Shown here: positions 35,090 through 45,868 of the stretch, piece by piece
Position numbering within the stretch: position 1 is the stretch's first letter
Layout of the letters: every line of letters starts with the position of its first letter
NCBI GenBank assembly: GCA_036388855.1
Contig: DASVRA010000028.1
Span: forward strand, 19,981 to 83,980
DNA length: 64,000 bases
Direction: 5' to 3'
Source of the DNA: DASVRA01 sp036388855
GTDB lineage: Bacteria > Pseudomonadota > Alphaproteobacteria > Caulobacterales > Caulobacteraceae
The notes under the pieces: generated by a model
Seen by the model: the letters and a program-made list of their open reading frames with translations, nothing else
Databases searched by the model: none
Told to the model about the DNA's origin: nothing
Translations under genes and position numbers: made by a program

Positions 35090-36117
35090 GCCGCCTCCTC
35101 TCCGGGGAACCCGCCCCTGCCGAGGCTCAGGACCGCGCCCTCCGCCCCCAAACCCTGGCCGAGTTCGTCGGCCAGGAGCAGGCCAAGGGCAACCTCAAGG
35201 TGTTCATCGACGCCGCCCGCGCCCGCGCCGAGGCCCTCGACCACGTCCTCCTGTTCGGCCCCCCCGGCCTCGGCAAGACCACCCTGGCCCAGATCGTCGC
35301 GCGCGAGCTCGGCGTCGGCTTCCGCGCCACCTCCGGCCCGGTGCTGATGAAGGCCGGCGACCTCGCCGCCATCCTCACCAACCTCGAGCCCCGCGACGTC
35401 CTGTTCATCGACGAAATCCACCGCCTCCCTCCCGCAGTCGAGGAGATCCTCTACCCCGCCATGGAGGACCACGTCCTCGACCTGGTCATCGGAGAGGGCC
35501 CCTCGGCCCGCTCGATCCGCATCGACCTCGCCCCGTTCACCCTGGTCGCCGCCACCACCCGCGCGGGCCTGCTCGCCACCCCGCTGCGCGACCGTTTCGG
35601 CATCCCCCTGCGACTGGAGTTCTATTCCCCCGCCGAGCTCCAGACCATCCTCCAGGCCCTCTCCCGCAAGCTCCCCGTGGACCTCACGCCTGAAGGGGCC
35701 GCCGAGATCGCCGCCCGCTCGCGCGGCACCCCTCGCGTCGCCGGCCGCCTCCTGCGCCGCGTCCGCGACTTCGCCGCCAGCGAAGGCGCCGCCGTGGTCG
35801 ACCGCCAGGAAGCCGCCCGCGCCCTGGCCCGCCTCGAAGTTGACGAAGCCGGCCTCGACTCGCTCGACCGCCGCTACCTGCGCGCCCTGATCGACAACTA
35901 CGGCGGCGGCCCCGCCGGCGCCGACACCCTCTCCTACGCCATCGCCGAAGCCCGTGACGCCGTGGAGGACGTGATCGAACCCTTCCTCCTCCAGCAAGGC
36001 TTCATCCAGCGCACCCCGCGCGGCCGCATGGCCTGCGCCAAGGCCTACGGCCACCTCGGCTTGACGCCTCCGCCGCAGAAACCCGGCCAGCCGGGGCTGT
36101 TTGAGGCAGGCAACTAG
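35086..36117 (+). CDS. ruvB: Holliday junction branch migration ATPase RuvB
   Basis: 343 residues, starting at a TTG inside the ruvA stop (TTGA). AAA+ motor: DRALRPQTLAEFVGQEQAKGNL, Walker A GPPGLGKTT near residue 60, Walker B LFIDEIHRL, sensor regions ATTRAGLLATPLRDRFG, and the C-terminal winged helix DRRYLRALIDNYGGGP and GFIQRTPRGR. It drives branch migration with RuvA. ybgC starts on the next base after its stop. Confidence 0.97.
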   Translation: MSRLLSGEPAPAEAQDRALRPQTLAEFVGQEQAKGNLKVFIDAARARAEALDHVLLFGPPGLGKTTLAQIVARELGVGFRATSGPVLMKAGDLAAILTNLEPRDVLFIDEIHRLPPAVEEILYPAMEDHVLDLVIGEGPSARSIRIDLAPFTLVAATTRAGLLATPLRDRFGIPLRLEFYSPAELQTILQALSRKLPVDLTPEGAAEIAARSRGTPRVAGRLLRRVRDFAASEGAAVVDRQEAARALARLEVDEAGLDSLDRRYLRALIDNYGGGPAGADTLSYAIAEARDAVEDVIEPFLLQQGFIQRTPRGRMACAKAYGHLGLTPPPQKPGQPGLFEAGN

Positions 36118-36567
36118 ATGGCCGACGAACCCTACGCCGGCCGTATCGAGGACGGCGCCCACCTCCTGCCCATCCGCGTCTATTACGAGGACACCGACGC
36201 CTCCGGCATCGTCTATCACGCCAATTACCTGCGCTACTTCGAACGCGGCCGCACCGACCTCGTCCGCCTGGCGGGCGTCAGCCACTCCGAGCTGCACTCG
36301 CGCGAGGTTCCGCTGGTGTTCGTCGTCCGCCGCATCGGCATCGAATACCTGAAGCCCGCCAGGATCGACGACGCCCTGGTGGTCCGCTCCAGCCTCGCCC
36401 GCTTCGAAGGGCCCAAGATGGTCGTGCGCCAGCAGGTGGAGCGCTCCGTGAAGGTGCTGGCGCGCGGCGAGGTCGAGATCGTCTTCGTGCGCGGCGACGG
36501 CCGCCCGGCGCGCCCGCCCTCCGACGTGGCCGAGCGGCTGCGGGCGGTGTTCAAACCTGCGTCATGA
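36118..36567 (+). CDS. ybgC: Tol-Pal system-associated acyl-CoA thioesterase
   Basis: 149 residues, hotdog fold with the YbgC signature RVYYEDTDASGIVYHANYLRYFERGRTD, the catalytic Asp within EDTDASG, and the later RRIGIEYLKPARIDD. It hydrolyses acyl-CoA thioesters and is conserved at the head of tol-pal operons, possibly linked to envelope phospholipid metabolism. It starts directly after ruvB and 62 bp before tolQ. Confidence 0.95.
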   Translation: MADEPYAGRIEDGAHLLPIRVYYEDTDASGIVYHANYLRYFERGRTDLVRLAGVSHSELHSREVPLVFVVRRIGIEYLKPARIDDALVVRSSLARFEGPKMVVRQQVERSVKVLARGEVEIVFVRGDGRPARPPSDVAERLRAVFKPAS

Positions 36568-36629
36568 TTTGACCGCAGGCGCGCGCCAAGCCTAGGCCCG
36601 CCAACCGCAAATCGGCTACGGACCCGCGC

Positions 36630-37328
36630 ATGGACCTGATCCCTCACGGGGCGCTCGGCGCCGACGACTTCTCCGCGCTCGCCATCTTCCTGCGCGCCGA
36701 CTGGGTGGTGAAGGCGGTGCTGACGCTGCTGGCGCTGGCCTCGCTGTGGTCGTGGGCGGTGATCCTCGACAAGTTCCTGCGCATTGGGGCCCTGAACCGC
36801 CAGGCCGTGGCCTTCGAGGACGAGGTCGCCTCCGGCCGCTCGCTTGAGGACATCGCCGCCCAGGCCGGGGAGCGCCCGCGCCACGCCCTGCCGCGCATGC
36901 TGCAGGCGGCGCTGCGCGAATGGCGCGACTCCCGCGCCAAGGCCGAGGCTCAGGGAGGCCTGCTGATCGCGCGCATCGACCGGGTGCTCGACTCGATCAT
37001 CGCCCGCGAGACCCAGCGCATCGAGGAGGGGCTCGGCTCGCTCGCCATCGTCGCCACCGCCTCGCCGTTCATCGGCCTGTTCGGCACCGTCTGGGGCATC
37101 ATGCACGCCTTCCAGGCCATCGCGGTGCAGAAGAACACCAACCTGTCGGTGGTCGCCCCCTCGATCGCCGAGGCCCTGTTCGCCACCGCCGTGGGCCTGG
37201 CCGCCGCCATCCCCGCCTACATCTTCTACAACAAGTTCTCGACCGACGCGGCCAAGTACGGCGCCCGCCTGGAAGGCTTCGCCGACGACCTCTCCACCGC
37301 CGTGGCGCGGCGGGTGGCGGGGAGCTGA
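36630..37328 (+). CDS. tolQ: Tol-Pal system protein TolQ
   Basis: 232 residues, three transmembrane helices: one near residues 22-47 and two in the MotA/TolQ/ExbB domain (about 130-205) with SLAIVATASPFIGLFGTVWGIMHAF and PSIAEALFATAVGLAAAIPAYIFYN. It forms the proton-driven motor with TolR that energises TolA. Six bases separate it from tolR. Confidence 0.96.
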   Translation: MDLIPHGALGADDFSALAIFLRADWVVKAVLTLLALASLWSWAVILDKFLRIGALNRQAVAFEDEVASGRSLEDIAAQAGERPRHALPRMLQAALREWRDSRAKAEAQGGLLIARIDRVLDSIIARETQRIEEGLGSLAIVATASPFIGLFGTVWGIMHAFQAIAVQKNTNLSVVAPSIAEALFATAVGLAAAIPAYIFYNKFSTDAAKYGARLEGFADDLSTAVARRVAGS

Positions 37329-37334
37329 CCGCGA

Positions 37335-37817
37335 ATGGCCGCCTCGATCAACGACCCGTTCGCGCTCGGCCGCCGCGGCCGCCGCCGTCGCGGCCGGCGC
37401 AGCGCCCTGGCCGAGATCAACGTCACCCCGCTGGTGGACGTGATGCTGGTGCTGCTGATCATCTTCATGGTCTCCGCCCCCCTGCTCACCGCCGGCGTAC
37501 CGGTGGAGCTGCCCAAGACCGAGGCTGGGGCAATGAACGAGCCGTCGGAGCCGCTGTTCGTCAGCGTCCGCGCCGACGGCCGCGTGTTCATCCAGGAGAC
37601 CGAGACGCCCTTCGCGCAGCTGGCCCCCCGCATGCGGGCGATCGCCGCCCGCGCCACCGACAAGCCCGTCTACGTCCGCGCCGACGGCAAGGCGCCCTAT
37701 GAGGTGGTGGCGCGGGTGATGGCCTCGCTGTCGACCTCGGGCTTCACCTCCATCGGCCTGGTCACCGACACCGGCGGGCCGTCCTCCGGCGCGCGCGAGG
37801 CGGCGGAGGCGCGCTAG
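37335..37817 (+). CDS. tolR: Tol-Pal system protein TolR
   Basis: 160 residues of the ExbD/TolR family. A basic N-terminus (GRRGRRRRGRRSALAEINVT) precedes a single membrane helix with the conserved proton-path Asp in VTPLVDVMLVLLIIFMV, followed by a periplasmic domain. Works with TolQ to harness the proton gradient. Confidence 0.96.
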   Translation: MAASINDPFALGRRGRRRRGRRSALAEINVTPLVDVMLVLLIIFMVSAPLLTAGVPVELPKTEAGAMNEPSEPLFVSVRADGRVFIQETETPFAQLAPRMRAIAARATDKPVYVRADGKAPYEVVARVMASLSTSGFTSIGLVTDTGGPSSGAREAAEAR

Positions 37818-37819
37818 CG

Positions 37820-38689
37820 ATGCCGCGCACTGAGCGGACCAGCCTCGCCCCCGCCCTGTTCGGCTCTGCGCTGCTGCACCTGGGCATGGCCGTGCTGGTC
37901 GCCCTGAACCTCAGCCGCATGGCCGAGGAGGTGAAGCCGCCGGAGGTGGTGCCGGTCGAGCTGATCACCGGCGGCGAACCCGCCCCGCCGCCGATGGTCG
38001 AGGCCCCCGAACCCGCGCCCGCCACCGTCCCCGAACCGGCGCCCGAGCCGGAGGTCGCGCGCCCGCCTCCGCCGCCGGCGCCAGCCCCTCCGCCGCCAAG
38101 GCCCGCGCCGCCTCCGCCCAAGCCGCAGCCGGCGCCGAAGCCCGCACCGGCGCCACCCAAGCCGCAGCCAACGCCCAAGCCCGCGCCGCCGAAGCCCCAG
38201 CCGCCGCAGCCCCAGGCCCGGCCGCAGGCGAAGCCCACGCCGCGCGACGACTTTGATCTCGACCAGCTGGCGGCCAGCGTCGCCCGCGCCAGACCCGCCC
38301 GCGCCGCCCGCCCCGCCGCGCCGCGCCAGGGCCCCCCGCAGCCCGAGCGGGGCCCGGAGACGCGCGAGGCGCCCGCCCGCACGCTCGGCCCCGGCGATTT
38401 CGCGGGCATGCAGGCGCGGGTGGTGCGCGCCTGGAACCCCAACTGTGTGGTCGCCGGAGGCGCCAGCGTGGTGGTGCGGGTGCGCGTGGTGCTCACCTCC
38501 AGCGGCGGGCTGGCAGGCCGCCCGCAGGTGGTGAGCAAGTCCGGAGCGTCCGCCGAGGTCGTCGACGTCGCCGCCGCTCGCGCCGTCTCCGCCATCGCCC
38601 GCGCCGCCCCCTTCACCGACGTGCCGTTGGACCTCGCCGCCGGCCAGCCGATCACGCTGAACTTCAACGCGAAGCGGGCGTGCCGCTGA
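37820..38689 (+). CDS. tolA: Tol-Pal system protein TolA (energy transducer)
   Basis: 289 residues. N-terminal membrane helix (LFGSALLHLGMAVLVALNLSRM), a long Pro/Ala/Lys-rich periplasmic arm (about 55-150: repeated PAPAP, PKPQP and PKPAP units) and a C-terminal TolA/TonB-C domain with VVRAWNPNCVVAGGASVVVRV. It reaches across the periplasm to Pal and TolB. The arm is proline-rich, as in TonB, rather than the Ala/Lys helical arm of enterobacterial TolA, so it is likely extended rather than helical. Confidence 0.93.
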   Translation: MPRTERTSLAPALFGSALLHLGMAVLVALNLSRMAEEVKPPEVVPVELITGGEPAPPPMVEAPEPAPATVPEPAPEPEVARPPPPPAPAPPPPRPAPPPPKPQPAPKPAPAPPKPQPTPKPAPPKPQPPQPQARPQAKPTPRDDFDLDQLAASVARARPARAARPAAPRQGPPQPERGPETREAPARTLGPGDFAGMQARVVRAWNPNCVVAGGASVVVRVRVVLTSSGGLAGRPQVVSKSGASAEVVDVAAARAVSAIARAAPFTDVPLDLAAGQPITLNFNAKRACR

Positions 38690-38762
38690 CGTGCGGCGGC
38701 CCTTGACCTACTGTCGCCCCATTGTGCCATTCCCTTCGCGCGCCAAGGAGTCCGTCCAAACC

Positions 38763-40058
38763 ATGCGCTGGTTCGCCGTCTGGGTGCTGATGCTGCTGAG
38801 CGCGGCGACGATCGCCGCCGCGCCTGCCCCTGCGCGCGCGCAGATCGAGATCGACATCAACGAGGCCAACCTGCGGCCGATGCCGATCGCCATCCCCACC
38901 TTCGGCGGCGGTCAGCAGGGCGGGGACATCACCCGGGTGATCTCCGCCAACCTCGACCGCTCGGGCCTGTTCCGGCCGCTCGATCCGGCCCGGCTGCCGC
39001 CGGTCGGCGATCTGGCGGTGGAGCCGGCGTTCGGCGCCTGGCGGTCCGTCGGCGCCGAGGCGATGCTGCAGGGCGCCGCCAGCATCGATCCGGACGGGCG
39101 GCTGCGCGTTGATTTCCGTCTGTGGGACGTGGCCTCGGGTCAGCAGCTGGTCGGGGCCCAGTTCACCTCCACGCCCGACAACTGGCGGCGCACCGCCCAC
39201 AAGATCTCCGACGCCGTCTACGAGCGGCTGACAGGCGAGAAGGGCTACTTCGACACCCGCGTCGTCTTTGTCGCCGAGAGCGGCAAGAAGGTGAACCGCG
39301 AAAAACGCCTGGCGATCATGGACCAGGACGGCGCCAACCCCTCGTTCCTCACCGACGGCTCCTACGTGGTGCTCAATCCGCGCTTCTCGCCGGTGGCGCA
39401 GGAGATCACCTACATGGCGCTCAAGCCCTCGGGCTCGGCCATCTACGTGTTCAACATCGAGACCGGCCGCCAGGAAACCATCGGCGAATTCCCGGGCCAG
39501 GTGTTTGCCCCCCGCTTCGCCCCCGATGGGCGGCGCGTGATCTTCTCGCTCGCCACGAGCGGCAACAGCGACATCTATGAGATGGACCTGCGCACCCGCA
39601 CCTCGCGGCGGATCGTGGGCGGGCCGGCGATCGACACCTCGCCGTCCTATTCGCCGGACGGCCAGCGGATCGTGTTCAACTCCGACCGCGGCGGCTCTCC
39701 CCAGCTCTATGTGATGGACGCCAACGGCGCGAACGTGCGGCGCGCCTCCTTCGGCTCGGGCCGCTACACCAACCCGGTGTGGAGTCCCAAGGGCGACTTC
39801 ATAGCCTTCACCAAGCAGGTCGGCGGCCGCTTCCAGATCGGCGTGATGCGTCCCGACGGCTCGGGCGAGCGGACCCTCACCTCCAGCAGCCTGGAGGAAG
39901 GTCCGACCTGGGCCCCGAACGGCCGCGTGCTGATGTTCCAGCGCGACACCTCCGAGGGTCCGCGCCTGTGGATGGTGGACGTGACCGGACGCGTGCTGCG
40001 CCCCGTCCCCTACCCCCACGCCGCGTCCGACCCGGCGTGGTCGCCCCTGCTGGGATGA
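38763..40058 (+). CDS. tolB: Tol-Pal system beta-propeller protein TolB
   Basis: 431 residues from the ATG at 38763. Signal peptide (WFAVWVLMLLSAATIAAAPAPARA), then the TolB N-terminal domain (about 30-160) and a six-bladed propeller with repeats such as PRFAPDGRRVIFSLATSGNSD and SPDGQRIVFNSDRGGSPQLY. A periplasmic partner of Pal and TolA in outer-membrane constriction at division. Confidence 0.96.
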   Translation: MRWFAVWVLMLLSAATIAAAPAPARAQIEIDINEANLRPMPIAIPTFGGGQQGGDITRVISANLDRSGLFRPLDPARLPPVGDLAVEPAFGAWRSVGAEAMLQGAASIDPDGRLRVDFRLWDVASGQQLVGAQFTSTPDNWRRTAHKISDAVYERLTGEKGYFDTRVVFVAESGKKVNREKRLAIMDQDGANPSFLTDGSYVVLNPRFSPVAQEITYMALKPSGSAIYVFNIETGRQETIGEFPGQVFAPRFAPDGRRVIFSLATSGNSDIYEMDLRTRTSRRIVGGPAIDTSPSYSPDGQRIVFNSDRGGSPQLYVMDANGANVRRASFGSGRYTNPVWSPKGDFIAFTKQVGGRFQIGVMRPDGSGERTLTSSSLEEGPTWAPNGRVLMFQRDTSEGPRLWMVDVTGRVLRPVPYPHAASDPAWSPLLG

Positions 40059-40141
40059 ACCAAACCGGCCTCACGCGATTGTCAGACACGACCCCCTCCC
40101 CATCCGCCATGCTGGCGGCGACCAGACCAAGGAGACCCTCG

Positions 40142-40711
40142 ATGCAGATGAAGTTCAGGACCGCCTCAGTCTTGGCCGTGATGGCGCTGGCCGCCGCCGC
40201 GTCCGGCTGCGCCCACAAGAACCGGGCCGGTCCCGGAGCCGGCGCTGGCGCCGCCGGCGCGGCCGTCCCCGGCGCGCCGGGCGCGGTGGACGAGCGCTTC
40301 ACCGACCCCGACGCCCAGCGCTTCTCCGGCCCGGCCCGTCCCGGTACCGAGCAGGAATTCGTGCAAAACGTCGGCGACCGCGTCTACTTCGACTACGACC
40401 GCTCCGACATCCGCGCCGACGCCCGGCCGATCCTGGACAGCCAGGCCGCCTGGCTCGCCCGTTACAATCAAGTGCGTATCCGCATCGAAGGCAACGCCGA
40501 CGAACGCGGCACCCGCGAATACAACTTCGCGCTGGGCAACCGCCGCGCCCAGTCCGTCATGGAATACCTGACCAGCCGCGGAGTCTCTCCGGGCCGGATG
40601 ACCACCGTCTCCTACGGCAAGGAGCGGCCCGTCGATCCCGGAACCTCGGACGAGGCGCACGCCCGCAACCGCAACGGCCACACCGCCATCGTATCGGGGA
40701 CGCGGCCCTGA
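40142..40711 (+). CDS. pal: Peptidoglycan-associated lipoprotein Pal
   Basis: 189 residues. A lipoprotein signal (VLAVMALAAAASGC, acylated Cys about residue 23) is followed by a Gly/Ala/Pro linker and an OmpA-like domain (VYFDYDRSDIRADARPIL, RIEGNADERGTREYNFALG, RRAQSVMEYL) that binds peptidoglycan. It anchors the outer membrane to the wall and is recycled by Tol. In Caulobacter Pal is essential. Confidence 0.96.
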   Translation: MQMKFRTASVLAVMALAAAASGCAHKNRAGPGAGAGAAGAAVPGAPGAVDERFTDPDAQRFSGPARPGTEQEFVQNVGDRVYFDYDRSDIRADARPILDSQAAWLARYNQVRIRIEGNADERGTREYNFALGNRRAQSVMEYLTSRGVSPGRMTTVSYGKERPVDPGTSDEAHARNRNGHTAIVSGTRP

Positions 40712-40784
40712 CCAATGACGCGGCGGAGCGCCTTCGGGTAAGCTCCGCCGCAATTTCGTCGCCGGCGGATGGACACCTTCGCGC

Positions 40785-41666
40785 ATGAGCCTTCGCCTCC
40801 CCCTTCGACTGCTGCTTGCCGGGGCGCTCGCCGTCTCCCTCGCCGGCCCCGCCGCGGCCCAGGACGCCAAGGCGCTGAACGCACGCATGGAGCGGCTGGA
40901 GAAGCTGGTGCGCCAGCTGCGCGACATCGTCGTGCAGGCGCGCCAGTCGGGCGATGCGGTGCAGGTGCGCATCGTCGGCGACCCAGACCCTGACGTGATC
41001 ACCGCCCGTCGTCGGCTGGACGACCTGGAAGCCGCCGTCCAGACCCTCAACGGCCAGGTCGACGGCCTGACCCGCGACGTCCAATTGGCGCGCCAAGCCG
41101 CGCAGGAGCAGCGCGGCGGCGTCGAGCGCGCGGCGGACCGCGCCGCGCGTGCGGACCAGGAGACCCGCGCCCGGCTGGAGGATCTGAACCAACGCCTGCT
41201 GGCTCTCGAAGCCGCCGCCCGTCCCGCCGTCGAGCCGGCGCCCGGCGCGGCCGGACCGGAGGAGGCCGGTCCGCCCGCCGACGATCCAGCGGAGGCTTTC
41301 GCCCAAGCCAAGCGGCTGCTGCTGGCCGAGAGCTACCCGGCCGCGTCCGCCGCTTTCCAGGAGTTCATCGAGCGCTTCCCCGAGGCGGAGCAGGCGCCAG
41401 AGGCCCGTTACTGGCTGGGCGAGGCGCTGTTCGTGCAGAACGCCTACGCCGACGCCGCCACCGCCTACATCGGCGCCATCCGCGGCTGGCCGCAAACGCC
41501 GTGGGCGCCCAACGCCGTGGTCAAGCTGGCCCGCTCGCTGATCGCCCTGGAGAAGCCCAAGGACGCCTGCCGCACGCTCGGCGAGTTCAAGAAGCGCTAT
41601 CCAAAGGCGCCCAAGAGCGTCTCCGACCGCGCCGCCGCCGCCCGTACTGAGGCTAAGTGCGCCTGA
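40785..41666 (+). CDS. cpoB: Cell division coordinator CpoB (YbgF)
   Basis: 293 residues. Signal peptide (LRLLLAGALAVSLAGPAAAQ), an N-terminal coiled coil (about 25-140; heptads ARMERLEKLVRQLRD, ARRRLDDLEAAVQTL), a short Pro/Ala linker and a C-terminal TPR domain (AFAQAKRLLLAESYPAASAAF, then two more units). CpoB links Tol-Pal to peptidoglycan synthesis at division. Last gene of the tol-pal set; overlaps tilS by 10 bp. Confidence 0.94.
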   Translation: MSLRLPLRLLLAGALAVSLAGPAAAQDAKALNARMERLEKLVRQLRDIVVQARQSGDAVQVRIVGDPDPDVITARRRLDDLEAAVQTLNGQVDGLTRDVQLARQAAQEQRGGVERAADRAARADQETRARLEDLNQRLLALEAAARPAVEPAPGAAGPEEAGPPADDPAEAFAQAKRLLLAESYPAASAAFQEFIERFPEAEQAPEARYWLGEALFVQNAYADAATAYIGAIRGWPQTPWAPNAVVKLARSLIALEKPKDACRTLGEFKKRYPKAPKSVSDRAAAARTEAKCA

Positions 41667-43012
41667 CGCGGGCGCTGCCCGAAGTCCCCGACTCCATCCT
41701 TGCCTCCTTCGACCTACGGCTCGACCGCACCTCTGCGGCGCCTGTGGCCGTCGCATATTCGGGCGGCGGCGATTCCCTGTTCCTGCTGCTGGCGGCGAGG
41801 CTCTGGGCAGAGACGTGCGAGCGCCCTCTGCTGGCCCTGCACGTGGACCATCGCCTGCAGCCGCAGAGCAGCGCCTGGGCCGAGCAGGCGCGCGCCGTCG
41901 CCGCTGAACTCGGCGCGGATTTCCGCCTACTGCCCTGGACCGGCGAAAAGCCCGTTACAGGCCTACCGGCCGCCGCAAGGACGGCACGCCTCACCTTGAT
42001 GGCGGAGGCGGCGCGTGAGGCCGGCGCGGGCGCGATCCTCCTGGGCCACACCGCCAACGACGTGCGGGAGTCGGACCTGATGCGGGCCGAGGGCTCCACC
42101 CTCGGCGGCTTGAGCGAGTGGGCGCCCTCGCCGGTCTGGCCGCAGGGCCGCGACCTCTTCCACTTCCGCCCGCTGCTGAACCTTTCCCGTGATGAAATTC
42201 GGAAGCGGCTCCGTGAGAAGGAATGGAACTGGATCGAAGACCCCGCGAACGAGGACCTCCGCTACGGCAGAAGCCGGGCTCGCGCCGCCCTCTCCTCCGC
42301 TCTCCCCGGCGACCCTCGACTAGATCCGGAGCGGGATGACATCGGCCAGCGGCTGAGCTTGGGTTCCGGACTTCGCCGGGACCTATGGGGAAAATTCAGT
42401 AATGGGGTGGATGCTGCCGTCGTGATGACGTTCGGCCGCGAAGCCTTGCATGGCTCAGACGATCCGCCGCTCAAAGCGGCGCTGGTCTGCGCTTCGGGCG
42501 TCGCGCGGCTGCCGCGTTCGGATCGGCTTACGAACCTGCGCGATAGGTTGAGGTGTGGCGACCGCTTCACCGCCACCTTGGCAGGCGCCCGGATCGAGGC
42601 AGGCAAGGACGTGCTGATCTGCCGTGACGCCGGGGAATACGCGCGGAGCGGCTCGCCGCGTCTGGAGCTGGCGCCGGGGCGAGCGGGGGTCTGGGACGGA
42701 AGGTTCGAGGTTGCCTGCCAGGACGAAGGATGGTGCGTCATGCCGCTCAAGGGCCGGGCCGCGCGGCTGCCGAAGGCGCAGCGGGACGCTCTGCGCTGCA
42801 TTCCCGCCGCCGCCCGTCCGACGCTGCCGGTCTTGGTGAACGGCGCGGAGACCGTGACTTGCCCGCTCCTTGCAGAGGTTCCGGGCGTGCGGGTGCGGCC
42901 GCTCGTCGCCACCCGGCTGGCGGGGGCGCTCGGGCTCATCCGCACAGAGGCCGAAGCCGTATCCGCGGCGCATGGCGCGGGGGCGGTTTGCGCCCTATCT
43001 TGGGGGGGTTAA
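41657..43012 (+). CDS. tilS: tRNA(Ile)-lysidine synthetase TilS
   Basis: 451 residues from a GTG. N-type ATP pyrophosphatase with the P-loop VAYSGGGDSLFLLLAA near residue 33 and LHVDHRLQPQSS. It should convert C34 of tRNA-Ile(CAU) to lysidine so that it reads AUA. The usual H-x-x-D-D-Q-x-E-T motif is replaced by GHTANDVRESDLMRAEGS, keeping the His and one Asp only; I recall similar variants in relatives. The region after about residue 230 is divergent. The downstream ftsH position matches the common tilS-ftsH pairing. Confidence 0.88.
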   Translation: MRLTRALPEVPDSILASFDLRLDRTSAAPVAVAYSGGGDSLFLLLAARLWAETCERPLLALHVDHRLQPQSSAWAEQARAVAAELGADFRLLPWTGEKPVTGLPAAARTARLTLMAEAAREAGAGAILLGHTANDVRESDLMRAEGSTLGGLSEWAPSPVWPQGRDLFHFRPLLNLSRDEIRKRLREKEWNWIEDPANEDLRYGRSRARAALSSALPGDPRLDPERDDIGQRLSLGSGLRRDLWGKFSNGVDAAVVMTFGREALHGSDDPPLKAALVCASGVARLPRSDRLTNLRDRLRCGDRFTATLAGARIEAGKDVLICRDAGEYARSGSPRLELAPGRAGVWDGRFEVACQDEGWCVMPLKGRAARLPKAQRDALRCIPAAARPTLPVLVNGAETVTCPLLAEVPGVRVRPLVATRLAGALGLIRTEAEAVSAAHGAGAVCALSWGG

Positions 43013-43030
43013 GTGAAGAGGCGTTTCGGC

Positions 43031-44922
<1,892 letters not shown>

Positions 44923-44926
<4 letters not shown>

Positions 44927-45726
44927 GCCGCCCGCTGGTCATGGGGGTGGTGAACGTCACCCCCGACAGCTTCTCCGACGGCGGTTTCTTTCTCGATGCC
45001 GACGCTGCAGTGGCCCAGGCCCGGCGACTGATTGCCGAAGGCGCCGACATCCTCGACATCGGCGGCGAGAGCACGCGCCCGGGCGCGGCGCCGGTTTCCG
45101 TTCAGGAAGAGCTGGCGCGGGTGCTGCCGGTGATCGAGGCGGTGCGGCGCGAGAGCGCCATCGCGGTTTCGATCGACACCATGAAGCCCGAAGCGGCGCG
45201 TGCGGCGATGGCGGCGGGAGCCTCGATCTGGAACGACGTCACCGCCTTGCGTCACGCCCCCGCCAGTCCTGTCATGGCAGCGGAACTCGGCTGTGACGTC
45301 GTGCTGATGCACATGCAGGGCGAACCGCGCACCATGCAGGACGCTCCGCGCTACGAGGATGTGATGAGGGAAGTGCGCGATTTCCTCGCTGGTCGCGCCG
45401 AGGCGGCGATGGCCGCAGGCGTGCGACGCGAGGCTATCCGGCTCGACCCCGGCATCGGTTTTGGCAAGACACTGGCGCACAACCTTGCGCTCCTGCGGAA
45501 CCTGCCCACCCTGGCCGAGCTCGGTTTCCCGCTGGTGCTGGGCGTCAGCCGCAAGCGTTCGATCCAGGCCATCGATCCCACCGCCGACGACCCGGCCGAC
45601 CGCCTCGGCGGCTCGCTGGCGCTGGCGCTCTGGTGCGCCCGCCACGGTGCTTCGGTGCTGCGCGTCCACGACGTGCGCGAAACTGTCCAGGCGCTGAAGG
45701 TTCAGGCGGCGCTGGTCGGCGCGTAG
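44923..45726 (+). CDS. folP: Dihydropteroate synthase
   Basis: 267 residues from a GTG. TIM-barrel with pterin/pABA site motifs: GVVNVTPDSFSDGGFFLDAD, the phosphate loop region DILDIGGESTRPGA, SIDTMKPEAARAA, LMHMQGEPRTMQ, RLDPGIGFGKTLAHN and LGVSRKRSI. It condenses p-aminobenzoate with dihydropterin pyrophosphate in folate synthesis and is the sulfonamide target. Translationally coupled to ftsH, a pairing also seen in other bacteria. Confidence 0.97.
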
Positions 45727-45733
45727 AGCATGA

Positions 45734-45868
45734 TCAGGTTGCCGCAGGCGCCCGCACCGGCCCCATATGGATGTTCCGCTTCACCTGGAACCCAAGTTTG
45801 CCGGCGTAGAACGCCTCCGCCCGCTCCTGGTCGGGCACGCAGATGCTGGTCAGCCTGATCCGGATCAT
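45734..45868 (-). pseudogene. Truncated VOC/glyoxalase-family gene (N-terminal fragment)
   Basis: 44 codons: IRIRLTSICVPDQERAEAFY, then AGKLGFQVKRN. This is the first beta-alpha unit of a VOC (glyoxalase/bleomycin-resistance) domain, normally about 120 residues. It then ends in an unrelated tail (MGPVRAPAAT) and a stop eight bases from the folP end. Position after arsR and the SRPBCC gene with an ATGA overlap matches the common ArsR-SRPBCC-VOC operon, so it is best read as a 3'-truncated remnant. Confidence 0.7.

Noticed and set aside
36118..41666. Tol-Pal region as a possible novel envelope system.
   Set aside because: All seven genes are in the standard ybgC-tolQ-tolR-tolA-tolB-pal-cpoB order with intact motifs; only the proline-rich TolA arm is noteworthy.
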